A stretch of 32,594 bases of DNA. Source: JBGPIK01 sp041484845 (GTDB lineage Bacteria; Desulfobacterota; Binatia; UBA9968). Both the position numbers and the translations under genes were made by a program. Positions 16,517 to 25,321 of this stretch are shown here, piece after piece; position 1 is the first letter of the stretch, and each line of letters begins with the position of its first letter. The notes below the pieces were generated by a model. It had not been told where the DNA came from. It ran no database searches and worked only from the letters and a program-made list of their open reading frames with translations. The stretch covers positions 1 through 32,594 of the forward strand of contig JBGPIK010000023.1 in the NCBI GenBank assembly GCA_041484845.1, read 5' to 3'.

Positions 16517-17230
16517 ATGACCGCTCTGGCTGAAAAGCTTAAGGATCGATATTTCCTTGACGAGGAGCATCCCTATCGGTTGTTCGAACGCACCGTGCGT
16601 GGGCTGCTTCGCCCCGAGCACGCCCTTCTGGACCTTGGGTGTGGCGCGACCGCACCAGTGCTGCGGAAGTTCCGCGAGGCGTGTGACCGCCTTGTCGGCA
16701 TCGACATGGTCGATCTTGACGTGGAGATTCCGGGAATCGAATTTTATCGGGGCGACTTGGCCAGTATTCCCCTGCCCCCTGCTAGTGTCGACGTTATAAT
16801 GGCCCGCAGCGTGATGGAGCACATTGAGGATCCGGCACCAGCGTATCGGGAACTGGTCCGTGTGCTGCGCCCGGGTGGTCGTCTAGTTTGTTTGACGCCA
16901 AATCTGTGGGATTACGCCTCACTGGCGGCGTGTGTCATTCCCAATCGCTGGCACGCGAGCATCGTGGCGAAGATGGAAGGCCGCGATGAAGTGGATGTCT
17001 TCCCCACACACTTCAAAACCAATACGTTCGGTGCAGTGAAGCGATGGTGCCACGAATCGGGGTTCGAACTGGAATCATTCCAATATCTCGGTCAATATCC
17101 TGCTTACTTCATGTTCAACGGGTTTTTGTTCATCCTGGCGACCGGATACGAGAAACTGATCTCACGTTTCGAATGGCTGCGGTTTCTGCGGGGTTGGATT
17201 TTCGTGACGCTCAGGAAGCCGGGTCGGTAA
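16517..17230 (+). CDS. class I SAM-dependent methyltransferase
   Basis: The 237-residue protein has the Methyltransf_11 core: ALLDLGCGATAPVL (SAM loop, residues 37-50), LVGIDM (acidic motif II) and SVDVIMARSVMEHIEDP, then VLRPGGRLVCLTPN. The C-terminal region (MFNGFLFILATGYEKL ... RGWIFVTLRKP) is shared with the orphan fragment at 5683-5931. Such enzymes methylate sugars or lipid carriers in polysaccharide clusters. AGGAGGAGC lies 5 bases before ATG 16517, the best ribosome site in the plus-strand cluster. The substrate is unknown. Confidence 0.88.
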   Translation: MTALAEKLKDRYFLDEEHPYRLFERTVRGLLRPEHALLDLGCGATAPVLRKFREACDRLVGIDMVDLDVEIPGIEFYRGDLASIPLPPASVDVIMARSVMEHIEDPAPAYRELVRVLRPGGRLVCLTPNLWDYASLAACVIPNRWHASIVAKMEGRDEVDVFPTHFKTNTFGAVKRWCHESGFELESFQYLGQYPAYFMFNGFLFILATGYEKLISRFEWLRFLRGWIFVTLRKPGR

Positions 17231-17266
17231 CCTGGCCGGCCGCCTTGAGTTCTGGAGGTAAAAGGG

Positions 17267-17473
17267 ATGCTTAGTCACGTGCCGATGTACTTCGACGACA
17301 TCGAGCTCACCTTCGGCCACCGGTATGCCGGTGAGCTATTCGCCATCCACGAATTCAACAGCATGAGTTCGACGGTGAAAGTTGACGTCTGGCGGGGGAT
17401 CCAGAACGGTCGTCTACCTGACAGTCCGTGGCGCAGGAAAATGTATCTGGCTCACGGTCTCGAAGCCATCTAG
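17267..17473 (+). CDS. small unrecognised protein, possibly truncated
   Basis: The frame encodes 68 residues from ATG 17267, with an ideal GGAGGT 7 bases upstream. The sequence (MYFDDIELTFGHRYAGELFA, then HEFNSMSSTVKVDVWRGI and WRRKMYLAHGLEAI) is soluble, charged and without a signal or membrane segment. I do not recognise a family. After the TAG the same frame remains open for 19 more codons to TGA 17531-17533, so it may be the shortened form of a slightly longer gene, or a C-terminal remnant of a larger protein. Its position between a methyltransferase and a membrane transferase suggests the same operon. Confidence 0.5.
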   Translation: MLSHVPMYFDDIELTFGHRYAGELFAIHEFNSMSSTVKVDVWRGIQNGRLPDSPWRRKMYLAHGLEAI

Positions 17474-17529
17474 GAGATTGCAATCGACCGTGCGCTCGGC
17501 CAACTGCCATTGAACCAACGGTGCGCGCC

Positions 17530-18963
17530 ATGACGGCAACGCCCCGACCACAGAGTAAGCCCTCAGCTCCGGCCCCCATGGGACAGTGGCCGCACCAGGC
17601 CGCGATCGTGCGCTGGCTGCTCCTGCTGCTCCTGGCTGGCTCGGTCCTGAGGCTCGGCTTATGGGCCGTCTACGAGCCGGTCGCGTACCCCGACACTGGT
17701 AGCTACATGCGCCCGGCGCAAAACATCCTGGCGAGAGATTTCTCCACCTACGATGGACGCCGGCCCCCCGGCTACCCGCTCGTGCTCGCCATCGCTGGAT
17801 TGTCGCCCAACCGCGCTTGGGCGATCCAATCGCTCATGGGTTTGGCAACCTCTGTCCTCCTGTTCTATGTCACCTTTGCGCTCACTCGCCGCCCTGGCTT
17901 TGCCGCCTTGGTAGGCATGACGTACAACCTGAACCTTTCCCAATTGTTCTTCGAAGCGAACCTCATCTCCGAGAGCACCGCGACGTTCGCTATTACCGGG
18001 GTCGCCGCACTGCTCCTCGTAAGCTATCACCGTCTCCGCGCCAAACGTCGCGTGTGGCCGTGGCTGCTTCTCCTCGGGCTCTTCGCGGCGTTCGCGACGC
18101 TTGCGCGGCCGCAGTTCATTTTCCTCCCCCTACTGATCGCCACTCTGATCGGCTACGCCTCGCACACCTGGGCGGGTACCCGAGGCTGGCGATCGGCGGG
18201 CCGTATCGGTCTCGTCTTTCTGACGTCATTCGTCCCCATCCTGGGTTGGTGCTGGTTCAATTACGCGACGGTCGGTTTCTTTACCCTCTCGACCCAGACA
18301 GGGATGTCCCTGATGGACCACACCCTGGCCTTTATCGAGCTGGCACCTGACCGATACGCGACCATCCGTGACATCTATCTCCGGCACCGCGACGAAGAAC
18401 GTGCCCGGACCGGCCGCCACAATGTGAGCTGGGAGGGTCTGCCGGACGCGATCGCCGCGACGGGTCTCTCGATGCCCGCTCTTTCGATGGAGCTCGAGCG
18501 AATGTCCATCGAGATGTTCGTGCGACATCCGCTTCGCTATGCTAGCGGCGTCGTCCAAGCGTGGGTGGACTTCTGGCCAGCCCCCATGTATTGGCGACCA
18601 GAGTTGCTCCGTCTCCCGTCTGTCGGCCGATTCATCCGGCTTGCGTGGCGGCTCGAACAGCCGATGGTGCGGCTCGCAAACGCCATATTTGTTGGGTTGG
18701 TGGCGTTGGTGATGATGTCGCCGGGGCTTCGGCAAAGAGTCCGCTGGGACCTCGGCCTGACCACCTTGACAGCCATCGTCCTTTTGACCTCATTGGTCCA
18801 GGCGATGGCCAACTGGTCCGAAAACGCGCGCTACGCGATATCCGTCGAGCCGCTGGTCATCCTGATTGTTCTCTCCACTGCGGTACGCCAGCTCGCCACT
18901 CCCGTAGTCCGAGAGGCCGTTCCGGCCAGCGGGTCGATCACCGGAAAAGGAAACGGGACATGA
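17530..18963 (+). CDS. GT39/ArnT-like membrane glycosyltransferase
   Basis: The protein of about 477 residues begins with a proline-rich cytoplasmic stretch followed by a transmembrane segment (WLLLLLLAGSVLRLGLW) and then YPDTGSYMRPAQN and DGRRPPGYPLVLA. The first extracytoplasmic loop with an acidic DT/D pair is the signature of the dolichyl-phosphate-mannose-type (GT39/PMT/ArnT) superfamily. About ten further hydrophobic segments follow. A loop near 260-340 and the closing VQAMANWSENARYAISVEPL match the family's C-terminal pattern. It would transfer a sugar from a polyprenyl-phosphate donor to a target at the periplasmic face. ATG 17530 is chosen over GTG 17521; the open frame upstream overlaps the small gene. 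Its GC content is visibly higher than that of genes to the left and right. Confidence 0.78.
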   Translation: MTATPRPQSKPSAPAPMGQWPHQAAIVRWLLLLLLAGSVLRLGLWAVYEPVAYPDTGSYMRPAQNILARDFSTYDGRRPPGYPLVLAIAGLSPNRAWAIQSLMGLATSVLLFYVTFALTRRPGFAALVGMTYNLNLSQLFFEANLISESTATFAITGVAALLLVSYHRLRAKRRVWPWLLLLGLFAAFATLARPQFIFLPLLIATLIGYASHTWAGTRGWRSAGRIGLVFLTSFVPILGWCWFNYATVGFFTLSTQTGMSLMDHTLAFIELAPDRYATIRDIYLRHRDEERARTGRHNVSWEGLPDAIAATGLSMPALSMELERMSIEMFVRHPLRYASGVVQAWVDFWPAPMYWRPELLRLPSVGRFIRLAWRLEQPMVRLANAIFVGLVALVMMSPGLRQRVRWDLGLTTLTAIVLLTSLVQAMANWSENARYAISVEPLVILIVLSTAVRQLATPVVREAVPASGSITGKGNGT

Positions 18964-19258
18964 GTAGCCTCGCGAGCCTCTCCCCAGCCCGACCGGACCA
19001 CAGGGGGCCGGTTCCACGCTGATAACAGAGCACACATATAACGTTCCGCTACTTGAGCGCTGGCTTCGCGTTTGCTGTTCGCCGACGTAGTACGGCGTCA
19101 CCGCGATTGCTCACCCGGCATAGGCGCAAGTTGCGCGGTGCTTTTGATGAGCCGCGACTAGCCCGAATTCCTATCCGAACACGGTCGGTCGCGCTCGTGA
19201 CAGCAACTTCATGTGTTCCGCGCCAGTTGGGCTCTCAAGCGTGCGCATTGCGCCCGAG
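18964..19258. other. convergent intergenic stretch, no gene seen
   Basis: This is the gap between two convergent genes. A short hairpin (CGCCG 19080-19084 with CGGCG 19093-19097) is present but has no T-run, so it is not called a terminator. Nothing else is supported. Confidence 0.4.
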
Positions 19259-21715
19259 CTACTTAAGTGTAAGGCCGCTCGGAGCCGCAGGCGGTGAAGT
19301 GGAGACCCCCGGGTCCGGAATCCTAGTGCGCGAGATGATCAACTCGTCGTACCAAGTATAGGCGGTGGGATGAGATTGGGATGGATCCTTTCCAGTGTCA
19401 TACGGAAGCAGCCAGACCTTGCCAAAGAGTTCGCCTTGCGTACCTGCACTAAGGGCAGTAGGCCCGTAGTTAAATACTTGCTGGGACGCCTGCCCTTCCC
19501 GCGCAACCCACAGATCCACATGGCTATTTTGCCATTCATTTGTGACAAAATTCCCGGTATGGATGTGAACCTGGAATGTCATCCATTCGTTAGGGAAATA
19601 ACGAAAACAATTATTATTTGCTGATCCAATCTGCGAATACAAGCAGTAAGGACTGGGCATGGCGTTTTGTAGCTTGAAATCATAGCTCCCAAACGGTTCT
19701 TCAAATCCTGCGTACGCTCCGTGAGAGGCAGACCCTGTGCATGAATTGTACATCTGGGGAAAGCCGCGCTGATACGTGTTCTGAGTTACAACTTCGAGTG
19801 TGGTGCACGATGAAGAACAGTTAGCCGAATTGCTTGTCGTACATCCCGGTTTGTCTCCCGTCCCAATAATAGCCTGTTTCCAACCGCCGCCACCTTGATA
19901 GATCGTGGTCAAGAACTCGGGCGAAAAGCGTTGCCGCCATTGCACATAGAAGTCGCTGTTCCCGCCAAACTGCGTCGAGAGGTCGGTAGAGAAATTGGCC
20001 CAATACGCGCCTGACGAGTTGGCCCCGGAATTTGACGGGATGGTAAATTTTACCGAGCTATTGCCCGATGCTTTCACACTGGAATCGAGCATGGGGATAC
20101 TGTTTCCATTGGTGTCGATGCCAGTGTTCGCGCCCCATTGTGTGTTGGCAATGTCGGATGCCTGGTCAAACCCGACGCATTTGACGACACCAGCCTGCGC
20201 ACATCGGGTTTGGAAATCCGCGCTTCCTGTTGGCGGAGGGGACACTGAATTGGAGACGCTGACAGTAACAGGTGTGGAAGTCATGCTATTTCCAGCAGCG
20301 TCGCGGGCAATCGCTGTAAGGGTGTGGTTGCCATTGGCGAAGAACGTCGTATCCAATGACACCGAGAATGGAGCGGATGTATCCTCGGCTCCCAAGTTGT
20401 TTCCATCGAGTTTGAATTGTACGCCGACCACTCCTACGTTGTCAGAAGCAGTGGCTGATACGGTCACAGCGTTCCCCGAGACGGTATTTCCTGCAATGGG
20501 AGCGGTGATCGAGACCGTCGGAGGAGTAGTGTCCGGACCCGGTGGCGGAGGCGGCGAAGAGCCACCAGGCTTGTAAAGCCAAACCTCGCCTGTGGTAGGG
20601 CTTAGATACTTCCAGTACATGATGACGCCGTAAGTAGACACGGCGGCACCATAAAAATCGCCGGAGCATCCAGCAGAACTATCAAAGAAAGTCTCGCAAA
20701 TTTTCCCGCTCGTTGTCAGGTCGTTATCCAGGAGTGTCCATGTGCCCGCCCCATCAGGATTCAGTTCATAAAGACGGCCCTGGGCGGGAGCGTAGCCAAC
20801 AACAACAATGAAGTTGCCGGTAACAGGATCGGCTACCATATCGTGATTTTGAACTCCAAAGTTCAAACTCGATGGTGCATTGGCAAGCTGGGTCACTGTC
20901 TTGGCGTCTGATATTTTATACATCCCCGTCCCGCCACCACAACCAAAAATTGTAACTTGTTTTTTCGGGCTGTATTCCGCGCATGTGTCGTATGGCCCGG
21001 TGCCGGAGACAAGTGTTCCCGGTAACACATTACTCCATGTCCCCGTGGATTCGCGGAATTGTACCATCCCGCGCTCGCCGTCGTAGCAGAGGAGACTACC
21101 TCCGTCCATTGTCGTGTGGTAAGTCAGCGCCACGGCAATCTGATAACACCCGCCCGTCGCTGTATCATCGGGTAACGTTGACCAAGTTCCTTGACGCCCA
21201 GAGCACCAGCTAGGTGTGTTGTTCACGCAGTAACGGTAAATATTCGTGCCGCCATATGCTCCGGGCCTATAATAGAGCACCTCATTGGCGTCATCCCACG
21301 CCAAACCATCATAACCGTGATAGCCCTCGGAGTTGCCGCCGGGTCTCGGTCCAGTGCTCCAACTGTTTGTTGCGTCGTCGTAAAAGATAAGCGGTGTATT
21401 GGAATTTGCTATCCGCGCCGGATCGGACGTAGACTCGATCATAAGGTTGAGCTTCTTCGAGTTCCACGCCGCCATATTGCCATCGTAGCCGGGCGTCCCT
21501 GGTTGATAAACAAGACTAGCAAACGCCTGGGACGGCACGGAGATATTTGTCGTTGTGAGCTTCGCCCACGTTCTCGGCTGCATGGACGCCGCTAAATTTG
21601 CCAATGCCGTTCCTGCCCAACTTGGTTTTGGACTTATCAGATCCAGATTGCACCAAAGGCTGATTAAGGCTACGAGAATTGCACACCGTAAGGCCTGCGG
21701 GTTTCGTTTCAACAT
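19259..21715 (-). CDS. secreted kelch-like / Ig-like / jelly-roll protein with AP-S-x-L tail
   Basis: The 818-residue protein has a signal peptide (basic start, hydrophobic core, likely cut after PSWA near residue 34). Residues 35-380 have kelch-like beta-propeller character (DGLAWDDANEVLYYRPG, ATNSWSTGPRPGG, VTGNFIVVVGYAP). A proline-rich linker (about 381-396) is followed by a bacterial Ig-like domain (TPPTVSITAPIAGNTVSGNA ... NHTLTAIARDAAGN). Residues 505-800 look like a concanavalin-type jelly-roll as in polysaccharide lyases (FYVQWRQRFSPEFL; TAYTWYDELIISRTRIPDPG). It ends with SPPAAPSGLTLK. GAGGAG is 8 bases before ATG. It probably binds or cleaves the exported polysaccharide; enzymatic activity is unproven. 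No PEP-CTERM signal is present. Confidence 0.82.
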   Translation of the reverse strand: MLKRNPQALRCAILVALISLWCNLDLISPKPSWAGTALANLAASMQPRTWAKLTTTNISVPSQAFASLVYQPGTPGYDGNMAAWNSKKLNLMIESTSDPARIANSNTPLIFYDDATNSWSTGPRPGGNSEGYHGYDGLAWDDANEVLYYRPGAYGGTNIYRYCVNNTPSWCSGRQGTWSTLPDDTATGGCYQIAVALTYHTTMDGGSLLCYDGERGMVQFRESTGTWSNVLPGTLVSGTGPYDTCAEYSPKKQVTIFGCGGGTGMYKISDAKTVTQLANAPSSLNFGVQNHDMVADPVTGNFIVVVGYAPAQGRLYELNPDGAGTWTLLDNDLTTSGKICETFFDSSAGCSGDFYGAAVSTYGVIMYWKYLSPTTGEVWLYKPGGSSPPPPPGPDTTPPTVSITAPIAGNTVSGNAVTVSATASDNVGVVGVQFKLDGNNLGAEDTSAPFSVSLDTTFFANGNHTLTAIARDAAGNSMTSTPVTVSVSNSVSPPPTGSADFQTRCAQAGVVKCVGFDQASDIANTQWGANTGIDTNGNSIPMLDSSVKASGNSSVKFTIPSNSGANSSGAYWANFSTDLSTQFGGNSDFYVQWRQRFSPEFLTTIYQGGGGWKQAIIGTGDKPGCTTSNSANCSSSCTTLEVVTQNTYQRGFPQMYNSCTGSASHGAYAGFEEPFGSYDFKLQNAMPSPYCLYSQIGSANNNCFRYFPNEWMTFQVHIHTGNFVTNEWQNSHVDLWVAREGQASQQVFNYGPTALSAGTQGELFGKVWLLPYDTGKDPSQSHPTAYTWYDELIISRTRIPDPGVSTSPPAAPSGLTLK

Positions 21716-21788
21716 TTATTAAACTCCTCAACGTCTTTAAAGATAGTTTTTAATGCGTTATCTTACTCGGAAATTGGTCAATAGGGCA

Positions 21789-21846
21789 ACAGAGCTGACC
21801 CGCGGAGTTCCCTTCCTCTTGGTTTTGGCGAGGGTGCCGACTCTGT
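21789..21846 (-). promoter_or_regulatory. possible structured mRNA leader
   Basis: ACAGAG (21789-21794) and CTCTGT (21841-21846) are exact complements enclosing about 46 bases with further short pairings (CCCTC with GAGG/GGG). It would lie in the 5' leader of the 19259-21715 gene, between the sigma-54-like site and the start codon. I do not recognise a riboswitch class. Confidence 0.3.
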
Positions 21847-21884
21847 ATGGTTTAGCATTCAATATCACCGTTTTTACTGAGTGA

Positions 21885-21900
21885 CGCAAGAACCATTCCA
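21885..21900 (-). promoter_or_regulatory. sigma-54-like promoter
   Basis: The minus strand reads TGGAATGGTTCTTGCG. It has GG and GC separated by 10 bases, as in TGGCAC-N5-TTGC, with TGG, the G at position 7 and TTGC matching; C4 and C6 differ. Transcription would start about 160 bases before ATG 21715. In exosortase A systems, RpoN promoters read by PrsK/PrsR are known, which supports the idea. Confidence 0.5.
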
Positions 21901-22136
21901 GCTTATTTAACGCTGTCACAGGTAGTTAAATGAAACGAATTACGTAAAAACGTGTCGATTTGTTCCCGAAATTTGTAACCAGGAGAACAAAAAAGGAAGG
22001 TGACGTTGCGCATGCAATGACCGGCCTGAGGTTGGAAATTTTTTCGAATCGAGGGGGCACAAACCTTTCAGAAGTGTCCCGCCGGTGTGTGGTAATTAGC
22101 TAACATCGCGAACTCAGATTGTCGTGGCGTAAACAC

Positions 22137-24068
22137 ATGTGTGGAATATACGGGATTTTTAATTTCAGCCAAAGGTGCTCGCCAGATCAAGCGCCACTAA
22201 CCAGAATGGGAAGGGTGGTAGTGCATCGCGGTCCCGACGACGAGGGTCGGCATTGCGATGACGGGATCGCCTTAGGAATGTGCCGTCTCAGCATTATTGA
22301 TGTTCAGGGGGGACATCAGCCTATTGCCAATGAGGACGGACGCATTTGGGCCGTGTGCAACGGGGAGATTTATAACTTCAAGGAGCTACGCTCCAACCTT
22401 GAAGCGAAAGGTCATATGTTCCGTTGTAACTCCGACACAGAGGTGATCGTTCATCTTTATGAAGAATGGGGATTTGGATTCGTTAATCACTTGCGCGGCA
22501 TGTTCGCGCTGGCTTTATGGGATCAGTCTAATCGCCGTCTGGTTCTTGCACGCGATCGTCTCGGGAAGAAGCCTCTCTACGTAAAAAAGGAGCCTGATCG
22601 GCTGCTGTTTGCTTCGGAAATCAAGTCTATCCTTCAGGTTGACGGTGTTCCGCGAAGACTAAATTTCCATGCGATCGCCGACTATCTGGCCCTTGGCTAT
22701 GTGCCGGCTCCTCTTACGCTCTTTGAGGGAATTGAGAAAGTACTTCCGGGGCACTATCTGATTGTCGAGAACGGAGAAGTTCGGGATCGGGAGTATTGGG
22801 ACGTCGAATTCAGCGTGGACGAGAGATGTTCGGAAGCGGAATGGGTAGAACGAGTTCGAGAGAAACTGCTCGAATGCGTCAAGATTCGGCTGGTCAGCGA
22901 TGTGCCGCTGGGAGCTTTCCTCAGCGGAGGTATCGATTCCAGTTCTATCGTGGCGGCGATGGCCCGGCTTATTGATCAGCCGGTGAAGACCTATTCCATC
23001 GGGTTTGAAGGAGAAGACAGCTATTACAACGAACTTCCCTATGCGCGGCAGGTTGCGCAAGCATTCGGCACCGATCACCACGAAATCATTGTGCGGCCGG
23101 AAGTCAGCAAACTCCTTCCGAAGTTGATCTGGCACCTGGACGAGCCTATAGCGGATTCTGCATTCATCACGACTTACTTGGTATCGCAATTGGCTCGCGA
23201 AAGCGTGAAGGTGATTTTGTCTGGTGTTGGTGGTGACGAGTTGTTCGGTGGCTACCGACGTTATCTCGGCGATAACCTGATACGCTATTATAAATTCCTC
23301 CCGCGGGTGGTGAGATCTAGTTGGTTACCGGCGCTTTTGGCCGGGTTGCCGCAGGACCGGCATTCAAAATGGGAAAACTACGCCCGTTTAGCCAACGCAT
23401 TCGTCCAGTCCGCGGAGATGCCGTCCGCGATGCGGTATACGAACTACATCACATTATTTTCCTCGGACGTGCGCGAGATTTTGGTTCGGAATGGTTCATC
23501 ATCGCGAATCAACAATGATGGCGAGACCGCTTCAGGAATACTGAAATACTATTTTGACCGATGTCGAACGGCGGACAGCCTTAACCAACTCATGTACGTG
23601 GATATAAAGACCTCGCTGCCCGATGATCTGCTAGCCTTGACGGATAAGATGACCATGGCAGCCTCGATCGAATGCCGTGCCCCCTTTGTTGATCATGAGC
23701 TGGTAGAACTCACGAGCCGAATGCCTTCCCAGTTGAAAGTTCGTGGACTGTCGATGAAGTATCTCCTCAAAAGAGTGGTCAGTCCGTGGTTGCCGAAGGA
23801 GATTTTGCAGCGAAAAAAGAGGGGGTTCGGTGCGCCCATTGGGGCGTGGTTGCGCCGGGATCTTGAGAAGCTTGTGCTTGAGACACTGTCCGAAGAGCAG
23901 GTGAAAAAGAGAGGGTTGTTTAATTGGCCGATTATCGAGGGGGTGATAGCAGCCCACAAAAATCATCGGAGCGACCATACGGATCACTTGCTTGCGCTGG
24001 TTAATTTTGAGCTTTGGTGTCGCATTTTTTTGGACGGCATGCAGTACGGAGACGGCGCTGGAAGCTAA
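22137..24068 (+). CDS. asparagine-synthase-like amidotransferase, exosortase A system-associated
   Basis: The protein of 643 residues starts with MCGIYGIF, so Cys2 becomes the N-terminal nucleophile of a class II glutamine amidotransferase. HRGPDDEG, CRLSIIDVQGGHQPI and the CNGEIYNF motif complete the glutaminase domain (about 1-200). The synthetase domain has the ATP-pyrophosphatase motif FLSGGIDSSSI near residue 262, and SGVGGDELFGGYRRY, then DKMTMAASIECRAPFVDHEL. Length and features resemble TIGR03108 (amidotransferase 1). It would amidate a carboxyl group, perhaps a uronate, using glutamine and ATP (substrate inferred). ATG 22137 is required for Cys2; an in-frame TTG at 22119 is not used. 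The next gene begins 20 bp after its stop. Confidence 0.92.
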   Translation: MCGIYGIFNFSQRCSPDQAPLTRMGRVVVHRGPDDEGRHCDDGIALGMCRLSIIDVQGGHQPIANEDGRIWAVCNGEIYNFKELRSNLEAKGHMFRCNSDTEVIVHLYEEWGFGFVNHLRGMFALALWDQSNRRLVLARDRLGKKPLYVKKEPDRLLFASEIKSILQVDGVPRRLNFHAIADYLALGYVPAPLTLFEGIEKVLPGHYLIVENGEVRDREYWDVEFSVDERCSEAEWVERVREKLLECVKIRLVSDVPLGAFLSGGIDSSSIVAAMARLIDQPVKTYSIGFEGEDSYYNELPYARQVAQAFGTDHHEIIVRPEVSKLLPKLIWHLDEPIADSAFITTYLVSQLARESVKVILSGVGGDELFGGYRRYLGDNLIRYYKFLPRVVRSSWLPALLAGLPQDRHSKWENYARLANAFVQSAEMPSAMRYTNYITLFSSDVREILVRNGSSSRINNDGETASGILKYYFDRCRTADSLNQLMYVDIKTSLPDDLLALTDKMTMAASIECRAPFVDHELVELTSRMPSQLKVRGLSMKYLLKRVVSPWLPKEILQRKKRGFGAPIGAWLRRDLEKLVLETLSEEQVKKRGLFNWPIIEGVIAAHKNHRSDHTDHLLALVNFELWCRIFLDGMQYGDGAGS

Positions 24069-24088
24069 TTTTCCGGCGCGAAGATTGA

Positions 24089-25321
24089 ATGAAAATCCTC
24101 TTTGCCTGTCACCGCTTTCCCTTCCCCCCCAATCGGGGCGGAAAGATTCGTCCTTTCAACATGATTCGTCATCTGAGCCGGAAGCACGAGATGTTTATTG
24201 CAAGCTTAGCCCATACCCAGCAAGAGCTTGATGACGGGGCAGGACTCAGAGAATACTGCACCGACATTTATGCCGAAGTGGTCCCGGAAAAGAGACGGTG
24301 GCTGCAAGCCATTAGATCCCTTCCCAGCATTACGCCATCCTCGGTCGCTTATTTTGGCTCGTCTCGACTTCGCCAAAGGATAAAACAAGCAGCACAGAAA
24401 ATTTCCTTTGACGCCGTTATTGTTCATTGCGCCTTCGCCGCTCAATATGCGCTGGAAGTTCCGGCAAAATTTCGCCTTATGGATTTCGGTGACTTGGACT
24501 CGGTCAAATGGCTAGACTACTCCAAGTGGCGTTCTTTCCCGCTGTCTTGGGGTTACTATCTGGAAGGCAATAAGCTCCGTCGCTACGAAAAACAAGTAGC
24601 CGCTCCGTTCGATCATTGCACTTTGACGACTCAGGGCGAGCTGGAAGAGTTTAAAAAACTAAACGTTGAGCGGCCGTGTAGCGTGATTCCTAATGGCGTG
24701 GACGGGAGTTATTTCCACCCAAACGGCGGTTCCCCTCTAGCGAAGCCCCTGGTGATATTTTTAGGGCGCATGGATTATTATCCGAATATCGATGGCGTAT
24801 TGCACTTTACCGAAAACGTGTTTCCCGGTATTCGCGCAGCCGTTCCGAACGTCGAGTTTCGCATCATCGGATCGAATCCAACGCCGGTCATTGAGCGGCT
24901 GCGTCAGGTTCCTGGCGTAGTCGTGACCGGTCATGTTCCTGACGTGAGGCCTTATTTAAAGGACGCGTTGGTTTCCATTGCGCCACTAAGAATGGCCCAC
25001 GGAACTCAAAATAAAATCCTCGAGTCTATGGCGCAAGGAATTCCGGTTGTGGCAACGCCTCACGCGGCTAAAGGGGTTCAAGCCGTACCTGGACAGCATC
25101 TAGCCGTTGCAGGGGATGCAAACGAGTTTGCCCGGAAAGTTATCGAGATATTGGTGGACAAGCGGTTGCGTAGGGGACTTTCTGAAGCAGGCCGGAGACA
25201 AGTAGAAAAGACACATGTATGGTCAGCCTCTATGAAATTATTGGACAATCTTTTGGCCGAAGGCGGGAGTCTTTCTTTGGCTGAAGGTAAATCACAGCCC
25301 GACCTCCGCGACCCGCGATGA
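24089..25321 (+). CDS. TIGR03087-type sugar transferase (PEP-CTERM/EpsH1 system-associated)
   Basis: The 410-residue GT-B protein has the N-terminus MKILFACHRFPFPPNRGGKI followed by RPFNMIRHLSRKHE, and LMDFGDLDSVKWLDY in the acceptor domain, all typical of the exosortase-associated 'stp1' family. The donor domain has VIPNGVDGSYFHP, LVIFLGRMDYYPNIDGV, VVTGHVPDVRPYLKD and SIAPLRMAHGTQNKILESMA, with the glutamate of the E-x7-E pattern. It resembles the transferase at 572-1807 but is closer to the type family. The donor is unknown. Its stop codon overlaps the start of the FkbM gene (ATGA), so the two are translationally coupled. Confidence 0.9.
   Translation: MKILFACHRFPFPPNRGGKIRPFNMIRHLSRKHEMFIASLAHTQQELDDGAGLREYCTDIYAEVVPEKRRWLQAIRSLPSITPSSVAYFGSSRLRQRIKQAAQKISFDAVIVHCAFAAQYALEVPAKFRLMDFGDLDSVKWLDYSKWRSFPLSWGYYLEGNKLRRYEKQVAAPFDHCTLTTQGELEEFKKLNVERPCSVIPNGVDGSYFHPNGGSPLAKPLVIFLGRMDYYPNIDGVLHFTENVFPGIRAAVPNVEFRIIGSNPTPVIERLRQVPGVVVTGHVPDVRPYLKDALVSIAPLRMAHGTQNKILESMAQGIPVVATPHAAKGVQAVPGQHLAVAGDANEFARKVIEILVDKRLRRGLSEAGRRQVEKTHVWSASMKLLDNLLAEGGSLSLAEGKSQPDLRDPR

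Larger units (their letters stand above)
21716..22136. other. divergent intergenic region, 421 bp
   Basis: It separates the minus-strand jelly-roll gene from the plus-strand amidotransferase. It holds a sigma-54-like site and a base-paired leader for the minus gene (listed separately). On the plus side only A/T-rich tracts (21986-22000, 22040-22046) are visible; no good sigma-70 promoter for the amidotransferase was identified. Confidence 0.5.

Noticed and set aside
19080..19097. Hairpin between convergent genes as terminator
   Set aside because: The stem is only 5 bp and no T-run follows on either strand.
19995..20576. 193-codon plus-strand open frame
   Set aside because: It is the complement of the Ig-like and linker part of the jelly-roll gene, without start signals.
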